From assembly GCF_900105195.1 (NCBI RefSeq), contig NZ_FNRX01000002.1:1054001-1118000 (forward strand): a DNA stretch of 64,000 nt, written 5' to 3'. A program made the position numbers and the translations under genes. This document shows positions 62,399-64,000 of this stretch, piece after piece; positions within the stretch are counted from its first letter, which is position 1, and each line of letters starts with the position of its first letter. This stretch comes from Rhodococcus pyridinivorans (GTDB taxonomy: Bacteria; Actinomycetota; Actinomycetes; Mycobacteriales; Mycobacteriaceae). The notes below the pieces were generated by a model. It was not told the origin of the DNA, made no database searches, and worked only from the letters and a program-made list of their open reading frames with translations.

Positions 62399-63597
62399 GT
62401 CGTACTCCTGTTCGCGATCGGCAGTTGCACGTATGTCCTCCATTCGTTCCCGTCGCGACCGGAGCGGGCGTGCCCGCCCACCGCGGCGGCGCGTTCGGCG
62501 ATGTTGCGCAGGCCGTGCCCGGCGCCGCGGGCCGGTGACGGGTCCGGGGTGTCCGGGTCGCCGATCGGGTTCACCACCTCGATCCCGAGGCGGCCGTCGG
62601 CGTCGTCGAAACGAAGGGTCACCGGCCGTCCGGGTGCATGCTTGACCGCGTTCGTCAGGGTCTCCTGGACGATGCGGTAGGCCGTGAGATCGACCTCCGC
62701 GTCGAGGTCTGCGGGTGGACGACCGTCGATCCGGACGGAGGTGCCGGCGGCGCGTGCGGAGGCGGTGAGCGGTTCGAGGTCGGCGAGGCGACCCGCGGTG
62801 GTGATCTCGTCGGTGTCGTCGCTGCGCAGCAGACGCACCATCGACTGCATCTCCTGCAGGGCGGCCACGCTGCCGGAGCGCACGGACTCGAGCACGGTCA
62901 GCGCTCGGTCGGGATCGGAATCGCGGAGGCGGAGCGCGGCCTCGCTCTGGATCGCGATCGACGACAGGTGCCCAGCCACGACATCGTGCAGGTCGCGGGC
63001 CAGACGCTGCCGCTCGGTGGTGATGGCGGCGCGACGGTCCAGTTCCGCGACCCGCGAGAGAGCCTCGGCGCGTGCCCGTTCGATCTCGGCGGCGTCCCGA
63101 TGTGTGCGGACGGATCGGGCCCACCAGATCGGGACGACGATCACGAGCGCGGCGATCGACACGGCCCATACGGCGATGCGCAGTTCTCCGAAGTACACAC
63201 CGAGCGCGACGGCGCCGACGACGATCGGGACCAACGGGGCGCGTTCGAGGAAGCGGCTGGTGCGCGCCGAGCCGAAGAGCGTTGCGGCGTACAGCAGGTC
63301 GCCGTATGCGATCCAGACCGGCAGCGAAGGGCCGACGACGAGGTCGACCAGTACCGGAACCGTGCCCAGCAGGAGTGCGAGAAGCGGTCGCGTGCGGCGC
63401 ATCGTCATCGGTGCACACACGCACGCGAGCAGAACCAGCCACACCCACAGCGGCTGCGGCGGCCGGTCCTCGACGAGCACACCGAGATCCAGGGCGTACA
63501 ACAGCGAGCCACCCGCGAAGTACGCGAGGGCGACGAGCAGGGAGTTGTAGCGCGGGTTCACGAATCCCACTCGAATCTCGGATTCACGGTTGTCCAC
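62395..63597 (-). CDS. Sensor histidine kinase (HisKA_3 type)
   Basis: This 400-residue protein has about five or six N-terminal transmembrane helices (about 20-150). The dimerisation and phospho-acceptor His lies in RQRLARDLHDVVAGHLSSIAIQSEAAL and an ATPase domain follows with LTNAVKHAPGR and GAGHGLRNIAERAAAVGGHAR. It phosphorylates the downstream response regulator. The stimulus is unknown. A GTG start is used. Confidence 0.92.
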   Translation of the reverse strand: MDNRESEIRVGFVNPRYNSLLVALAYFAGGSLLYALDLGVLVEDRPPQPLWVWLVLLACVCAPMTMRRTRPLLALLLGTVPVLVDLVVGPSLPVWIAYGDLLYAATLFGSARTSRFLERAPLVPIVVGAVALGVYFGELRIAVWAVSIAALVIVVPIWWARSVRTHRDAAEIERARAEALSRVAELDRRAAITTERQRLARDLHDVVAGHLSSIAIQSEAALRLRDSDPDRALTVLESVRSGSVAALQEMQSMVRLLRSDDTDEITTAGRLADLEPLTASARAAGTSVRIDGRPPADLDAEVDLTAYRIVQETLTNAVKHAPGRPVTLRFDDADGRLGIEVVNPIGDPDTPDPSPARGAGHGLRNIAERAAAVGGHARSGRDGNEWRTYVQLPIANRSTT

Positions 63598-63713
63598 GGC
63601 AACGATTCGACCACAACCGGGGGAGGATCAGGGTCGGCGTCACCCGAAGTGATGAGGCATTTGCCGCCCATCGGGCGACGCGCGCGGGGGGATGTGCGCG
63701 CGATTCTGAGGTC

Positions 63714-64000
63714 ATGTTCAGCCACATCGCCGCTTTCATCGTCGGGTGCGAGATCGCGTTCTGGGTCGTGCTCGCGGCCGGCCTCGTGTGCCGGTATCTG
63801 CTCCGGCTCCGGAGGACGGGCACGGTGCTGCTCGCCCTGATCCCGCTGATCGACGTCGTTCTGCTCGCGGCCGTCGCGGTGGATCTGCACAACGGGGCGG
63901 AGGTCGGCTGGGTCCACCGCGCCGCGGGTATCTATCTCGGTGCGAGTGTCGCCTTCGGGCCGAGCGTCGTCCGGTGGGCCGACCGGCGGTTCGCCTATCA
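63714..64000 (+). CDS. Integral membrane protein, 5' part (runs off the window)
   Basis: The first 95 residues read MFSHIAAFIVGCEIAFWVVL and on through LRRTGTVLLALIPLIDVVLL to SVVRWADRRFAY, with about three hydrophobic segments. ATG 63714 has TGAGG upstream. It is divergent from the histidine kinase. The family is not recognised from this portion. Confidence 0.7.
   Translation, partial: MFSHIAAFIVGCEIAFWVVLAAGLVCRYLLRLRRTGTVLLALIPLIDVVLLAAVAVDLHNGAEVGWVHRAAGIYLGASVAFGPSVVRWADRRFAY

Noticed and set aside
1..64000. CRISPR array, rRNA, tRNA genes
   Set aside because: No regularly spaced repeats, ribosomal RNA or tRNA cloverleaf-like segments were found by reading; a tRNA search tool was not available.

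Overview
The window is high-GC, densely coded actinobacterial DNA. It carries a complete Mce lipid-import operon, WhiB, LpqN- and LppU-type proteins, an F420-dependent glucose-6-phosphate dehydrogenase, a mycobacterial-type LigC/Prim-PolC pair, a WS/DGAT acyltransferase, type VII secretion substrates and several P450s. This combination points to Mycobacteriales, most likely Rhodococcus or a close relative. The genus is inferred from gene content only. I see no rRNA, tRNA, CRISPR array, transposase or phage gene.

Layout. (a) 1-14042: the tail of a P450, a TetR regulator, a transglycosylase/NlpC-P60 wall hydrolase, a ferredoxin-fused FprB-type reductase, then mceG, two yrbE permeases, mceA-F and an Mce-associated protein, all on + and mostly overlapping or closely spaced. 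(b) 14070-14817: a small alarmone synthetase whose ribosome-binding region can form two mutually exclusive hairpins. (c) 14822-18787: a five-gene, minus-strand cassette bracketed by two copies of a 79-bp element with perfect 10-bp terminal inverted repeats. It holds an EspC-like type VII target, a WXG protein with a glycine-zipper tail, an LpqN-like protein and two paralogous membrane proteins. (d) 18858-24466: fatty-acid genes (3-hydroxyacyl-CoA dehydrogenase, acyl-CoA dehydrogenase, acyl-CoA synthetase) with TetR and GAF-LuxR regulators.

(e) 24483-36447: exonuclease, LppU-like lipoprotein, LigC and Prim-PolC for DNA repair, a secreted protein, a serine hydrolase, dodecin, a second FprB-type reductase behind a KstR-like operator, small unknown proteins, an LLM oxidoreductase, a thioesterase, a WS/DGAT enzyme and an ABM-like protein. 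(f) 36647-50667: an L,D-transpeptidase, the ugpAEBC importer, an ArsR/SRPBCC pair, a DeoR regulator divergent from fgd-pgi, WhiB, a MocR/DMT divergent pair and a DUF4038 glycosidase-like lipoprotein. (g) 50696-64000: TetR, a translationally coupled P450-ferredoxin pair, a fossil fragment of an acyl-CoA synthetase, an atypical P450, an M23 peptidase, an M13 peptidase, a second serine hydrolase, a tandem-hotdog thioesterase-like protein, a DUF1707 protein with a two-component system, and the start of a membrane protein.

Taken together the genes suggest a soil actinomycete that imports and oxidises hydrophobic substrates: Mce uptake, P450s with ferredoxin and reductases, beta-oxidation and WS/DGAT storage. 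They also support cell-wall remodelling and F420-based reducing power (fgd converts glucose-6-phosphate; pgi supplies it). The most novel-looking parts are the repeat-bracketed type VII cassette, the alarmone-synthetase leader, and several operator candidates that fit the adjacent regulator's family.
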